64,000 bases of DNA from Gallalistipes aquisgranensis (GCF_014982715.1 NZ_JADCJY010000001.1:2108001-2172000); one strand, 5' to 3'; positions 34,442-44,001 are shown, counted from the stretch's first letter. Made by a program: numbers and translations. The notes: generated from the sequence alone by a model not told the origin.

Positions 34442-35638
34442 ATGACACGAAAACTTTTCCGCGCGACAGCCGCAACAGCCGTTTGCCTGCTGGCCGTCGC
34501 CTGCACGGAGGCCCGGAAAGCGGCTCCGGAACGGATCGTCTACACCGACTCGCTGACCGGCAACGAAGTCTGGCAGATCACCTCGGACGACTCGATGAGC
34601 AACATGAGTTACTTCGAGGCCCAGAGTTTCACGGCCGACGACAAATACGCGGTGTTCAAGAGCCGCCGGGGCGACGGCCGATGGAAGCTCTTCCGCTCGT
34701 CGATGGCCGACGGCACGGTCTCCCCCCTGAGCGACCGCACGGCCGCCGGTTCGTACACCGTCCACCCCAACGGCCGCGAAGTCTGCTTCCTGGACAGCGG
34801 CATCGTCTGGGCCGTCGACGTGGAGACGCTGGCCGAACGTCCCCTGCTCGACACCCGCGGGACGATCGAGGGCGACGACGTCCGTTTCTCCTCCTCGTTC
34901 ACGGCGGACGGCCATTACACCCTGCTCTCCTCCAACACCGAGGGCATCGGGACCGAAATCTACCGTGCCTATCTGCCCGAAGGACGCATCGAGAAGATAT
35001 ACACTGTGCCCACCCGCTGTTCGCACCCGCTGCTGAACCCGGTCGATCCGAACATCGTCACCTTCGTTCCCTACCCCGACCGGCAGAACGACTTCTCGCT
35101 CAGCCTCCAGGAGCGGGCCCGCACCTGGATCATCCGCCTCACGGAAGAGGGGGACGGCTCGCTGAAGGCCGACGCACGTCCGTTCCTGATGATGCCCGAG
35201 GGCTTCCGCGCCACCCACGAAACGTGGTCGGCCGACGGGGAGCGCTTCTATTTCTTCCGCAAACAGGTGCGCAGGGACCTGAAATACTTCAAGCCCGTCT
35301 CCGTCTGCTCGGTGGACAAAAACGGGGAAGACCTGAAGGTCTACTACTCGAACGATACGGTCAAACTGGGCCACGGACTGGCCTCGCGCGACCAGAAGTG
35401 GTTCATCGCCGACTCGCAGGACCCGCGGACCAACCCCCTCTTCCTGATCAATCTGGAGACGGGCGAGGCGCGGATCATCTGCTGGCCCAATTCGAGCCAG
35501 ACCACCTCGTCGCAGTATTTCCACGTACATCCCTCGATCAGCGCCTCGGGCCGTTACGTGGCCTTCACCTCCGACCGGAACACCGGAACGCCGCAGGCAT
35601 TCGTGATTCCCATCGGGAAACTGACCGGGCAAGAATGA
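34442..35638 (+). CDS. PL22-like oligogalacturonate lyase, lipoprotein
   Basis: This 398-residue protein has a lipobox (LLAVAC) and a seven-bladed propeller layout with repeated WD-like turns (DGRWKLFRSSMADG, SFTADGHYTLLSSN, ASGRYVAFTSDRN). A His in ATHETW (about 258) and the Gln-x2-His-x-His group in SSQYFHVHP (about 357-362) match the metal-binding set of oligogalacturonate lyase. The enzyme cleaves short uronate oligomers, making the unsaturated ends that GH105 removes. Classical Ogl is cytoplasmic, so a lipoprotein form points to envelope digestion. Confidence 0.82.
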   Translation: MTRKLFRATAATAVCLLAVACTEARKAAPERIVYTDSLTGNEVWQITSDDSMSNMSYFEAQSFTADDKYAVFKSRRGDGRWKLFRSSMADGTVSPLSDRTAAGSYTVHPNGREVCFLDSGIVWAVDVETLAERPLLDTRGTIEGDDVRFSSSFTADGHYTLLSSNTEGIGTEIYRAYLPEGRIEKIYTVPTRCSHPLLNPVDPNIVTFVPYPDRQNDFSLSLQERARTWIIRLTEEGDGSLKADARPFLMMPEGFRATHETWSADGERFYFFRKQVRRDLKYFKPVSVCSVDKNGEDLKVYYSNDTVKLGHGLASRDQKWFIADSQDPRTNPLFLINLETGEARIICWPNSSQTTSSQYFHVHPSISASGRYVAFTSDRNTGTPQAFVIPIGKLTGQE

Positions 35639-35641
35639 CAG

Positions 35642-35681
35642 AAAAGAGGTGCCCGGCCCCCGCTGTCCGGGCGCCCCTTTT
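35642..35681 (+). terminator. terminator after the PL22-like gene
   Basis: The stem has near-perfect arms (AAAAGAGGTGCCCGG with CCGGGCGCCCCTTTT) and ends in four T residues. It separates the GH105-PL22 pair from the LacI gene, which has its own box. Confidence 0.8.
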
Positions 35682-35701
35682 CATATTAATAGATAATATA
35701 G

Positions 35702-35709
35702 TAATTTTG
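35702..35709 (+). promoter_or_regulatory. -7 box of the LacI gene
   Basis: TAATTTTG matches TAnnTTTG and lies 18 bases before the GTG start, giving a very short leader. Confidence 0.5.
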
Positions 35710-35726
35710 CCGAAAAAACGAATGCC

Positions 35727-36785
35727 GTGACCAAACGATACCGGATTAAAGACATAGCCCAGATGGCTGGCGTCTCGGCCGGGACCGTGGACCGTGTCAT
35801 CCACAACCGGGGCGACGTTTCGCCCGAAAGCCGGCTCAAGGTGGAGGAGATCCTGCGGAAAATCGACTACCAGCCCAGCCTCTCCCTCTCATCCATCGGA
35901 GTGAAGAAACAGTACACCCTGTTCGCCGTACTGCCCCAGTTCACCCGGGGCGAATACTGGGAGCAGATCGAGGCGGGCGTGAAACGGGCCGTCTTCGAAT
36001 TTTCGAATGCCCGGCTGAAACTCCGTTTCTTCTACTACGACCAGTTCGACCTCTTCTCGTGCCGCAGAGCCTTCACGGAGGCATCGGCCCAGAAGTGCGA
36101 CGCCGTACTGATCGGTGCCACGTTCCACGACGAGGCGATGCACTTCACCAGCCAGCTCTCCAACCGGGGAATACCCTATGTCTTCGTGGACACTTTCGTG
36201 AACAACACGGAGCCGATCGCCTTCTTCGGGCCCCACTCCCACCTGAGCGGCTATGTGGAGGCGAAAATCCTGCTCAGCATGATCGAACCGGGACGCGACA
36301 TCGCCGTATTCCAGGCCTGCCGCATCGGCAACGAGAGTTCCACGCAGACCATTCCCCGCAAGTACGGCTTCATGTCCTGCATCAAGGAACGTTCGCCCGA
36401 AACGAAGATCGTCTTCGCCCAATACTACAACTCGGACATCCCCGCCAGCTGGGAGATGATGGACCGCTTCTTCGACGAGAACCGGAACGTGGGAGGCGCC
36501 GTCGTCCTCAACTCGCGGGCCTACATCGTGGGCGGGTACCTGCGCGACCGGAAGATCAAAGACATTCGCCTGGTAGGCTGCGGGGCCATCGAGCCGAACG
36601 TGGCGCTGCTCAAGGAGGGTTACATCTCCTGCCTGATCGCCGAACGGCCCGAATACCAGGGCTACATGGGCGTCCGGACCCTGCTCGAATACCTGCTCTA
36701 CAACAAGCGGAGCGAGGTGGCCAACTACACGCCCATCGACATCATCATCCCGGAGAACGTGGATTTCTACCTCAACGTCCAGTAA
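35727..36785 (+). CDS. LacI-family transcriptional regulator
   Basis: This 352-residue protein has an N-terminal LacI helix-turn-helix (IKDIAQMAGVSAGTVDRVIHNRG, about 6-28) and a periplasmic-binding-protein-like sensor domain. The start is GTG at 35727; the nearby ATG at 35722 is followed at once by an in-frame stop. The hinge and ligand domain resemble Bacteroidetes carbohydrate regulators that bind monosaccharides or short uronates. It follows a terminator and has its own -7 box, so it is probably expressed separately. It is the obvious candidate to bind the palindrome at 32614-32625. Confidence 0.88.
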   Translation: MTKRYRIKDIAQMAGVSAGTVDRVIHNRGDVSPESRLKVEEILRKIDYQPSLSLSSIGVKKQYTLFAVLPQFTRGEYWEQIEAGVKRAVFEFSNARLKLRFFYYDQFDLFSCRRAFTEASAQKCDAVLIGATFHDEAMHFTSQLSNRGIPYVFVDTFVNNTEPIAFFGPHSHLSGYVEAKILLSMIEPGRDIAVFQACRIGNESSTQTIPRKYGFMSCIKERSPETKIVFAQYYNSDIPASWEMMDRFFDENRNVGGAVVLNSRAYIVGGYLRDRKIKDIRLVGCGAIEPNVALLKEGYISCLIAERPEYQGYMGVRTLLEYLLYNKRSEVANYTPIDIIIPENVDFYLNVQ

Positions 36786-36853
36786 CCGGACCCCGCGGAG
36801 GAAAACGGCACGGGGATTGAAGCGACTCTCCGTACACACCAAAACATTCTGCC

Positions 36854-37105
36854 ATGTATTTCCTCTGGTATATTCTGATCGGACTGGTGGCCGGCTACGT
36901 GGCCGGCGTGCTGGTCAAAGGCAGCGGCTCCGGCCTGCTGGTCAACATCGTCGTCGGCATCGTGGGCGGCGTGCTCGGCGGCTGGATTCTGAGCCTGTTC
37001 GGCGTGCTGGCCGTAGGCACGATCGGCAGCCTCTTCACGGCGGTGATCGGGTCGATCGTCCTGCTGTGGATCGTCGCCCTGCTCTCGCCGCGCAAACGCA
37101 GATAA
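36854..37105 (+). CDS. GlsB/YeaQ/YmgE family membrane protein
   Basis: This 83-residue, glycine-rich protein has three hydrophobic helices (LWYILIGLVAGYVAGVLV, LLVNIVVGIVGGVLGGWIL, FTAVIGSIVLLWIVALL) and a basic tail SPRKRR. It matches the small transglycosylase-associated/GlsB family, often stress-induced in other bacteria. The role is not established. It is a single gene between the LacI regulator and cstA. Confidence 0.88.
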   Translation: MYFLWYILIGLVAGYVAGVLVKGSGSGLLVNIVVGIVGGVLGGWILSLFGVLAVGTIGSLFTAVIGSIVLLWIVALLSPRKRR

Positions 37106-37249
37106 CGCGCCCCCTCCCGTCCCCGGGCCCCCGTTCCGGCGGAAACGCGACGGAAAAGAGGCCGATCGGGGGTGCGGAATGCAAATCGGAGGTGATTTCG
37201 GACGATTTTTGAGCGGGAATTATTATCTTCGCGCAAAATCTGTCGCCGT

Positions 37250-38680
37250 ATGATCACATTTCTGATTTGCATCGCGCTGCTGGTCGCCTCGTACTTCACG
37301 TACGGGAAGTATCTGGAGCGTACGTTCGGTGCCGACAAGAACCGGGCGGTACCTTCGAAAACCCACTTCGACGGGGTGGACTACGTGCCCATGCCCAAGT
37401 GGAAAACGTTCCTCATCCAGCTGCTCAACATCGCGGGTCTGGGTCCCATCTTCGGCGCCGTGCTGGGCGCCGCCTACGGTCCCGTGGCCTTCATCTGGAT
37501 CACGCTGGGAGGCATCTTCTTCGGGGCGGCCCACGACTACCTGTCGGGCATGATCTCCGTGGAGAACAAGGGGCTGAGCTACCCCGAAATCGTCGGCAAA
37601 TTCCTCGGCAACAACTTCAAGCAGGGCCTGCGCGTCTTCACCGTCATCCTGATGGTGCTCGTGGGAGCCGTCTTCCTGGTCGGGCCGGCGGGCATCCTGG
37701 ACGGGCTGACCCCCGGCATCTCGAAAACCGCATGGGTGTGGATCATCCTCGCCTACTACGTCGTCGCCACGCTGCTGCCCATCGACAAGATCATCGGCAA
37801 AATCTACCCGCTGTTCGGAGCGGCGCTGCTCATCATGGCCGCGGGCCTCTTCTTCGTCATCTGCTTCGGCGACTACACCGTACCCGAACTGACGGGCGGC
37901 ACACTGGTCAACATGCAGCCGGACACCGCCGCCTTCCCCATCTTCCCCACCCTCTTCATCACGATCGCCTGCGGGGCCCTGTCGGGCTTCCACGCCACGC
38001 AGTCACCGCTGATGGCCCGCTGCATCACCAACGAGATGCAGGGCCGCGGAGTCTTCTTCGGCGCCATGATCGCCGAGAGCGTCATCGCCATGATCTGGGC
38101 CGCCATCGCCATGGCCTTTTTCGGGGGAGTGGACCTTCTCAACAAGGAACTGGCCGCCCACGGCAGCGACGCCGCGTGGGCCGTGGACGTCATCTCGAAG
38201 ACCACGCTGGGCCGGGTCGGCGGCATCCTGGCCCTGTTAGGCGTCGTGGCCGCCCCGATCTCCACGGGCGACACAGCCTTCCGCAGCGCACGGCTGATCG
38301 TGGCCGACTTCCTCGGCATGGAACAGCGTTCGTTCCTCAAGCGGCTCTATATCTGCATTCCGCTCTTCATCGTGGGATTCGTCATCACACAGCTGGAGTT
38401 CGGCGTGGTATGGCGCTACTTCGCATGGGCGAACCAGACGCTGGCCGTCGCCACGCTGTGGGCCATCACGGTCTACCTGTTCCGCCGCAGGAAAAACATC
38501 TACATCAGTCTCGTCCCGGCCGTATTCATGACCTTCATCTGTTCGGGCTACCTCTTCACGTCGCCCCAGATGATCGGCCTGCCGCGCCCCTTGGGCATGA
38601 CGCTGGCCGCCGTCACGGCACTGGTTACCCTCGTCTATTTTATCGTACTGTTCAGAAAGAATGAAAGAATTGGAGCTTAA
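37250..38680 (+). CDS. cstA: carbon starvation protein A family transporter (CstA, short form)
   Basis: This 476-residue inner-membrane protein has many helices, with CstA motifs in VDYVPMPKWKTFLIQLLNIAGLGPIFGAVLGAAYGP, FFGAAHDYLSGMIS and GFHATQSPLMARCI. It is shorter than the enterobacterial forms, as is usual in Bacteroidetes. The family imports pyruvate or peptides under carbon limitation. The next gene starts inside its last codons (20-base overlap), indicating coupled translation. Confidence 0.93.
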   Translation: MITFLICIALLVASYFTYGKYLERTFGADKNRAVPSKTHFDGVDYVPMPKWKTFLIQLLNIAGLGPIFGAVLGAAYGPVAFIWITLGGIFFGAAHDYLSGMISVENKGLSYPEIVGKFLGNNFKQGLRVFTVILMVLVGAVFLVGPAGILDGLTPGISKTAWVWIILAYYVVATLLPIDKIIGKIYPLFGAALLIMAAGLFFVICFGDYTVPELTGGTLVNMQPDTAAFPIFPTLFITIACGALSGFHATQSPLMARCITNEMQGRGVFFGAMIAESVIAMIWAAIAMAFFGGVDLLNKELAAHGSDAAWAVDVISKTTLGRVGGILALLGVVAAPISTGDTAFRSARLIVADFLGMEQRSFLKRLYICIPLFIVGFVITQLEFGVVWRYFAWANQTLAVATLWAITVYLFRRRKNIYISLVPAVFMTFICSGYLFTSPQMIGLPRPLGMTLAAVTALVTLVYFIVLFRKNERIGA

Positions 38681-39356
38681 GCCCACCCCGCAGGACTGTT
38701 ACCGGATCGACTACCCTGCCGGAGAGAGAGGATTCACGTTCGAAAAGGCCTGGCTGCGCTCGCAGGAGCAGGAGGCCGCCGGAGAGATCGAAGCCGCCTG
38801 CAACACACGCTACGAAGCGTTCCAGCGGCTGGCCGACCTGATCCCCGAAGAGGGCGAAACCGAACTGGAGTGGGAGGACGAGCACAACCAGAACGCCATG
38901 TTCATCCTCAACAGTTCGGCGATCGACCACTTCCTGATCGGCGATTTCGAGATGTGCGCCGCCATGCTGGAGATGCTGCTCGAGCTCGATCCGGAAGACC
39001 ACCTGGAGGCCACCAAACTGCTGGCCTACTCCTATGTGGCGCTGGGCGAATACGAACTGTTCGACGAGGTCGTCAACGACATCAGCGACAAATATGCCGA
39101 CAAGGAGGTGCTCAAGCTCTGGGCCGAATTCCGCCGCAACGGACGGCTGCCCGAAGGAGAACTGTTCCACTTCCGCCGGAATTTCGCCGTTTACTACCGG
39201 GAGTTCGTTTCGGACGCACACCCCGTAAGCGAGGAGTACCTGAAGGACGTGGAGAGCCCGCGGCCTTCCCGCGAGGCACTGGCCCGCGAGCTGTGGCTCC
39301 AAACCGAGCACCTGTGGACGCTCTTTCCCGGCTTTATCGAGGCTCTGAAAGCATAG
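38661..39356 (+). CDS. TPR-like protein of unknown function
   Basis: This 231-residue cytoplasmic protein has helix-rich, tetratricopeptide-like segments (AMLEMLLELDPEDHLEATKLLAYSYVALGEYELFDEVV) and acidic composition. No catalytic motif is seen. It overlaps cstA by 20 bases and precedes the radical SAM gene by 7 bases, so the three are probably one transcript. I do not recognise a named family. Confidence 0.7.
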   Translation: MKELELKPTPQDCYRIDYPAGERGFTFEKAWLRSQEQEAAGEIEAACNTRYEAFQRLADLIPEEGETELEWEDEHNQNAMFILNSSAIDHFLIGDFEMCAAMLEMLLELDPEDHLEATKLLAYSYVALGEYELFDEVVNDISDKYADKEVLKLWAEFRRNGRLPEGELFHFRRNFAVYYREFVSDAHPVSEEYLKDVESPRPSREALARELWLQTEHLWTLFPGFIEALKA

Positions 39357-39363
39357 TGCCGCC

Positions 39364-40329
39364 ATGCTCTATCCGTGGGGAGATGAAAGGCGGTTCAACA
39401 GCTACGCCGGTTATTTCCGCAGGCTGCTGGGCGGCCGAGTCCAGAAGGTGACCATCAATGCCGGGTTCACCTGCCCCAACCGGGACGGGACGGTCGCCAC
39501 GGGAGGCTGCACGTTCTGCAACAACGAGGCGTTCACCCCCTCCTACTGCACGCCCGACAAGACGGTCGCCACCCAGATCGCCGAAGGAATCGAGTTCCAC
39601 GCCAACCGTTACCGCCGGGCCGACCGCTTCCTGGCCTACTTCCAGTCCTACTCCAACACCCATGCCCCGCTGGAGCGCCTGCGGGCCATCTACGACGAAG
39701 CGCTGCGCGATCCCCGCGTGGCCGGCATCGTGGTGGGCACGCGCCCCGACTGCGTGGACGACGGGAAACTGGACTATTTCGCCTCGCTGGCCCGCGACCG
39801 CTACGTCGCCCTCGAGTTCGGGATCGAATCGTGTTACGACCGTACGCTGCGGGCCGTCAACCGGGGCCACGATTTCGAGTGCGCCCGCCGGGCCGTGGAG
39901 GCAGCCGCCGCACGGGGGCTCCACGTGGGCGGACACTTCATCCTGGGCCTGCCGGGCGAAACCGACCGGATGCTGGTCGAACAGACCGAGCGGATCAACG
40001 CCCTGCCCCTCACCACCGTGAAGTTCCACCAGCTCCAGATTTTCCGGGGCACGCCGATGGCCGCCCGCTACGCCGCCCGGCCGGAGGAGTTCCGTTTCTG
40101 GGACCTGCCGGCCTACCTCGACCTCTTCACGGAGATTCTCCGCCGCCTCCGGCCCGACCTGGTGGTGGAACGTTTCGCGGGAGAGGCCCCGCCCCGTTAC
40201 CATGTCGGCCCCACGTGGGGGCTGATCCGCAACGACCGCCTGCTGGCCCTGCTCGAAAAGCGGCTGGAGGAGCGCAATGCCTGGCAGGGAGAGCTCTACG
40301 GGGCGACAACGGCCCCCCGGCACGAATAG
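39364..40329 (+). CDS. TIGR01212-type radical SAM protein
   Basis: This 321-residue protein carries the cluster cysteines in CPNRDGTVATGGCTFC (Cys37, Cys49, Cys52), a CX11CX2C spacing typical of the TIGR01212/YhcC group and unlike the usual CX3CX2C. Further motifs are GTRPDCVDD, LEFGIESC and GGHFILGLPGET. YhcC-type proteins are cytoplasmic radical SAM enzymes of poorly known substrate, and some are linked to tRNA or envelope work. It closes a run of three closely spaced genes. Confidence 0.9.
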   Translation: MLYPWGDERRFNSYAGYFRRLLGGRVQKVTINAGFTCPNRDGTVATGGCTFCNNEAFTPSYCTPDKTVATQIAEGIEFHANRYRRADRFLAYFQSYSNTHAPLERLRAIYDEALRDPRVAGIVVGTRPDCVDDGKLDYFASLARDRYVALEFGIESCYDRTLRAVNRGHDFECARRAVEAAAARGLHVGGHFILGLPGETDRMLVEQTERINALPLTTVKFHQLQIFRGTPMAARYAARPEEFRFWDLPAYLDLFTEILRRLRPDLVVERFAGEAPPRYHVGPTWGLIRNDRLLALLEKRLEERNAWQGELYGATTAPRHE

Positions 40330-40449
40330 GCGGCAAGGAGGCGGGAGGCTCCCGCACCATTCCGCAGTCGTCATCCCCCCAAAAACACGGCCGATCTTGC
40401 CGATTCGCATAATGCGAACCCGGACACATGAACCCCCAAACGGACGATT

Positions 40450-40926
40450 ATGAAAAGATTCCTGCCGGTATCCGTCTTTCTGATCCTTGCATTTGCCGGA
40501 TGCTTTACTGAATACGTGTACATCACCACTTGTGCGTACAAAAATCAGACGGATAAATCTATCAGTTTTACGTGGCACTCACATGATGCAAGACACTCTC
40601 TGACAGAAGATACCGTTTTCATTATCCCCCCACAAGGAAGTCATGCATTAAAATTTGGGGCAGAAGGGCATTATCCACTTCCTTTTTGCGGGGACCATAT
40701 GTCTCCTAATCCCGGCGATTCCATCGTGGTTTCGAACGGGGAGAAACAAGTTATTCATAAGTTTTACCCTCCGGACCCGGAAACGAATAATCTATATCAG
40801 ATAAAGACATATACTCTCGTGCAGAAAAGGAAACGGCACATAACGTTCGAGTATATCTTCACGGATACCGATTTCGCCGACACGGAACCGTCCGCTCCCA
40901 TGGAGCCGCACTCCGCGCCGGAATAA
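40450..40926 (+). CDS. hypothetical lipoprotein of lower GC content
   Basis: This 158-residue protein has a lipobox (LAFAGC, Cys18) and a small beta-rich body with paired cysteines (CAYK, FCGDH). It lacks recognisable family motifs. Its codon use is visibly more AT-rich than the surrounding genes (for example long runs such as AAAATTTGGGG), suggesting horizontal acquisition or relaxed selection. It has no close operon partner. Confidence 0.65.
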   Translation: MKRFLPVSVFLILAFAGCFTEYVYITTCAYKNQTDKSISFTWHSHDARHSLTEDTVFIIPPQGSHALKFGAEGHYPLPFCGDHMSPNPGDSIVVSNGEKQVIHKFYPPDPETNNLYQIKTYTLVQKRKRHITFEYIFTDTDFADTEPSAPMEPHSAPE

Positions 40927-41070
40927 AGCGTACCCGTCACCATATTCCCCGCACGAACATGCGCCACACCGCCCATGGGCCATGTAACGACGAAGCGTAT
41001 TAAATTTCTCCCCGCGCGGCACGATTTTTTCCGCGAAGTCGTATTTTTGCGCCCGAAAAACGACTGAACG

Positions 41071-42231
41071 ATGAAAAAAAGTCTTATCGCGCTGGCCTTC
41101 GGAACGCTCGGCCTGGGCATCGCCGAGTTCGTGATGATGGGTATCCTGCCCTACGTGGCGGACGACCTGGGCATCGGCATCGTCACCGCCGGCCATCTCA
41201 TTTCGGCCTATGCACTGGGGGTCTGCGTAGGGGCACCCATGCTGATCCTCGCCCGCAAATATCCGCTCAAGAAAATCCTCCTCGTGCTGGTCACGATCAT
41301 CATGGTGGGCAACCTCTGCGCCGCCTCGGCTCCCAACTACTGGGTGCTGCTCCTCTCCCGGTTCGTGTCGGGCCTGCCCCACGGCGCCTATTTCGGCGTG
41401 GGCTCGATCGTGGCCGACAAACTGGCCGACAAGGGACACGGTTCGCAGGCCGTCTCGATCATGGTGGCGGGCATGACGGTTGCCAATCTCTTCGGCGTGC
41501 CGCTGGGCACCTCGCTCGCCTCGGCCCTCTCCTGGAGGCTCACTTTCCTGCTGGTCGGCTGCTGGGGCGTCATCATCCTCTACTACATCTGGCGCTGGGT
41601 GCCGCAAGTGGAGAGCCTGCCCGACACGGGACTGAAGGGACAGTTCCGGTTTCTCCGTTCGCCTGCCCCCTGGCTGCTGATCGGCGCCACGATGCTGGGC
41701 AACGGGGGTATCTTCAGCTGGTACAGTTACATCAATCCGCTGCTGGTGAACGTCTCCGGTTTCCCGGCCCACAGCATCACCTTCCTCATGGTGCTGGCCG
41801 GTTTCGGCATGGTGGTCGGCAACCTGGCCAGCGGACGCCTCTCCGACCGTTTCCAGCCCGGGCGCGTGGCCGCCACGGTCCAGGGCATCGTCTGTCTCCT
41901 GCTGCTGCTCACCTTCTTCCTGTCGCCGGTGCCGTGGCTCTCCGTCCTGCTCATGTGCCTCTGCACGACGGGACTTTTCGCTCTCTCCAGCCCCCAGCAG
42001 ATCTTGCTGATCCGCTACTCGAAAGGAGGCGAAATGCTGGGGGCCGCCAGTGTTCAGGTGGCCTTCAACCTCGGCAACGCCTTGGGCGCCTATCTCGGCG
42101 GCCTCCCGCTCGACGCCGGGCTGGACTACCGCTACACCGCCCTGGTCGGAGCCCCGCTCGCGCTGGCCGGCTTCCTCCTGCTGCGGCTGTTCCACCGACG
42201 CTACGAAACGCCCCGGCTTCCTGGGGCCTAA
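41071..42231 (+). CDS. major facilitator superfamily transporter (DHA1/AraJ type)
   Basis: This 386-residue inner-membrane protein has 12 predicted helices, the motif-A-like segment SGRLSDRFQPGRVAA and the N-terminal LGIAEFVMMGILPYVADDLG typical of AraJ/drug:H+ antiporter-1 members. It exports small molecules or sugars by proton antiport. It is a single gene with a TATTTTTG box at 41042-41049, and it converges with the acyl-CoA synthetase gene across a terminator. Confidence 0.9.
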   Translation: MKKSLIALAFGTLGLGIAEFVMMGILPYVADDLGIGIVTAGHLISAYALGVCVGAPMLILARKYPLKKILLVLVTIIMVGNLCAASAPNYWVLLLSRFVSGLPHGAYFGVGSIVADKLADKGHGSQAVSIMVAGMTVANLFGVPLGTSLASALSWRLTFLLVGCWGVIILYYIWRWVPQVESLPDTGLKGQFRFLRSPAPWLLIGATMLGNGGIFSWYSYINPLLVNVSGFPAHSITFLMVLAGFGMVVGNLASGRLSDRFQPGRVAATVQGIVCLLLLLTFFLSPVPWLSVLLMCLCTTGLFALSSPQQILLIRYSKGGEMLGAASVQVAFNLGNALGAYLGGLPLDAGLDYRYTALVGAPLALAGFLLLRLFHRRYETPRLPGA

Positions 42232-42336
42232 AACCGCTGCCCTGTCCGGAATACGGCCCCGGCCGGCAGCCCCGGATTCACCCCCTCTTCCCGGATACAG
42301 TCCGGTTCCCCGCTCCGGGTGCGCCCCCAAACGACA

Positions 42337-42366
42337 GGAAAGGCCGTCCGTAAGAACGGCCTTTCC
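42337..42366. terminator. bidirectional terminator between MFS and synthetase genes
   Basis: An 11-bp stem (GGAAAGGCCGT/ACGGCCTTTCC) with an 8-base loop lies between two convergent genes. Confidence 0.75.
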
Positions 42367-42387
42367 CCGTTTCGCGGCAGAGAGAGC

Positions 42388-44001
42388 CTATTTCTTCCGG
42401 TTCTTGATATAGAGGAACCGCTTGATCTTGTGGGTCGGGGTCTTTTCGAAACCGTCCGTCTGTTCCACGACCACCGAAATCCGGGAAAATTTGTTCACCT
42501 TGGAGTTGACGTAGCGCATCAGGTCGGACTTGATCTCGTCCATCTTGTTGCCCAGTTCCTCCTTCATGCTGTAATACCGGCGCTCCAGCTCCTCGCGGTT
42601 GAAATGGACGAGAGCCACCAGTTTGCCCTTCTCCTCCTTGACGATCGAATCGGTCACCAGAAAATGGCTGTTGATGACCGTCTCGATCTCCTCCGGATAG
42701 ATGTTCTCCCCGCTGGGCCCGACGATCATGTTGTTCAGACGCCCTTTGATATAGAGGTAACCGCGCGAATCGAAAAGGCCGAGGTCCTTGGTGCGGAACC
42801 AGCCGTCGGGCGTGAAGACCTCCTTCGTGGCCTCGGGATTCTTGTAATAGCCGATCATCGTGCTCGGGCTCCTGACCACGATCTCTCCCTCGCCCGACCG
42901 GGGATTGATATTTTCGAGCCGGGCCGACACGCCGTCCATCACGGGACCCGTCGAGCCGAGCGACGTACGGCCCGGAATGGCCCCCGCGATCAACGGTGCG
43001 GTCTCGGTGAGCCCGTATCCGATGGCATAGGGGAAACGCGCGTCGATCAGGAACTGTTCGGCCTGCGTGTCGAGCTTGGCCCCGCCGATTCCGAAAAAGC
43101 GCAGGCGGCCGCCGAAAATCTTCACCAGTTTCCGGCCCGCCACCCGATGGATCATCCGGCGGAACCAACCCCAGCCGTACACCCTTTTCTTGAAGGCGTT
43201 TTCCGTGAAAGGTTTGAGCACCTGACTTTTGTATATCTTCTCGATAATCAGCGGCACGCTCAGCATGATCGTCGGCCGGATCGCCTTCATGGCGGGCATG
43301 AGGGTCGAAGCCGTGGGCGGACGGTCGAGATAGACCACCGACGAGCCCTCCATGAAAGGATAGAGCATACCGATCGAACACTCGTAGGTATGCGACAGGG
43401 GCAGGATCGAAAGGAACACATCCTGCGGACCGATCGGATAGAGCCTCCGGGCCATCTCCAGCTGCGAACAGAGATTGCTGTGGGAGAGCATCACCCCCTT
43501 GGGTTTGGAGGTGGTGCCCGACGTGTAGATGATCGCCGCGACATCCTCGCCGCGGGGCTCGGTCATCGTACCCCGTCCCGTACCGTGCCGGGAGATGATT
43601 CCCAGGTTCTTGGTGCGGATCACCACATTGAGTTTCTCTATGATCGCTTTGGAAACTTTCGAAAAGAGTTTGTCGGACACCAGCAGCGCCTTGGCATCGG
43701 CATGCTCGATAATCATGTCGAGCTCCGGTCCCGAAAAGTCGGGCAGGATCGGAACCACCACCATGCCGGACGAGACGACGGCCAGATAGCAGACGGGCCA
43801 GTTGGGCATGTTCCCGCTCAGGAGGGCCACCTTGTCGCCGCTGCTGAGCCCCGCGTCGAGCAGCATCTCCCGGACGGTCTCGACCCGCTCCCCGAACTCC
43901 CGGTAGGTCATGGAGCCGGCCTCGTACATCGAGAAAGAGGGCCTTTCGGCGAACGAACCGATACTGTTCAGATACAGTTCGCGCAATGTTTTAAAAGCCA
44001 T
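42388..44001 (-). CDS. AMP-forming acyl-CoA synthetase
   Basis: This 537-residue adenylate-forming enzyme has the phosphate-binding loop YTSGTTSKPKGV, the acyl-site motif YGLTETAPL, GWFRTKDLG, KGRLNNMI and the C-terminal ENIYPEEIE. It activates a fatty or other carboxylic acid to its CoA thioester. The frame is open to 44010, but MAFKTLRELY at 44001 is the usual start. It is divergent from queG with an 83-base gap. Long-chain fatty acid is the likely substrate, not proven. Confidence 0.9.
   Translation of the reverse strand: MAFKTLRELYLNSIGSFAERPSFSMYEAGSMTYREFGERVETVREMLLDAGLSSGDKVALLSGNMPNWPVCYLAVVSSGMVVVPILPDFSGPELDMIIEHADAKALLVSDKLFSKVSKAIIEKLNVVIRTKNLGIISRHGTGRGTMTEPRGEDVAAIIYTSGTTSKPKGVMLSHSNLCSQLEMARRLYPIGPQDVFLSILPLSHTYECSIGMLYPFMEGSSVVYLDRPPTASTLMPAMKAIRPTIMLSVPLIIEKIYKSQVLKPFTENAFKKRVYGWGWFRRMIHRVAGRKLVKIFGGRLRFFGIGGAKLDTQAEQFLIDARFPYAIGYGLTETAPLIAGAIPGRTSLGSTGPVMDGVSARLENINPRSGEGEIVVRSPSTMIGYYKNPEATKEVFTPDGWFRTKDLGLFDSRGYLYIKGRLNNMIVGPSGENIYPEEIETVINSHFLVTDSIVKEEKGKLVALVHFNREELERRYYSMKEELGNKMDEIKSDLMRYVNSKVNKFSRISVVVEQTDGFEKTPTHKIKRFLYIKNRKK

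Noticed and set aside
40450-40926. A larger horizontally acquired island
   Set aside because: Only this single gene is AT-rich. Both neighbours have normal composition and no mobile functions.
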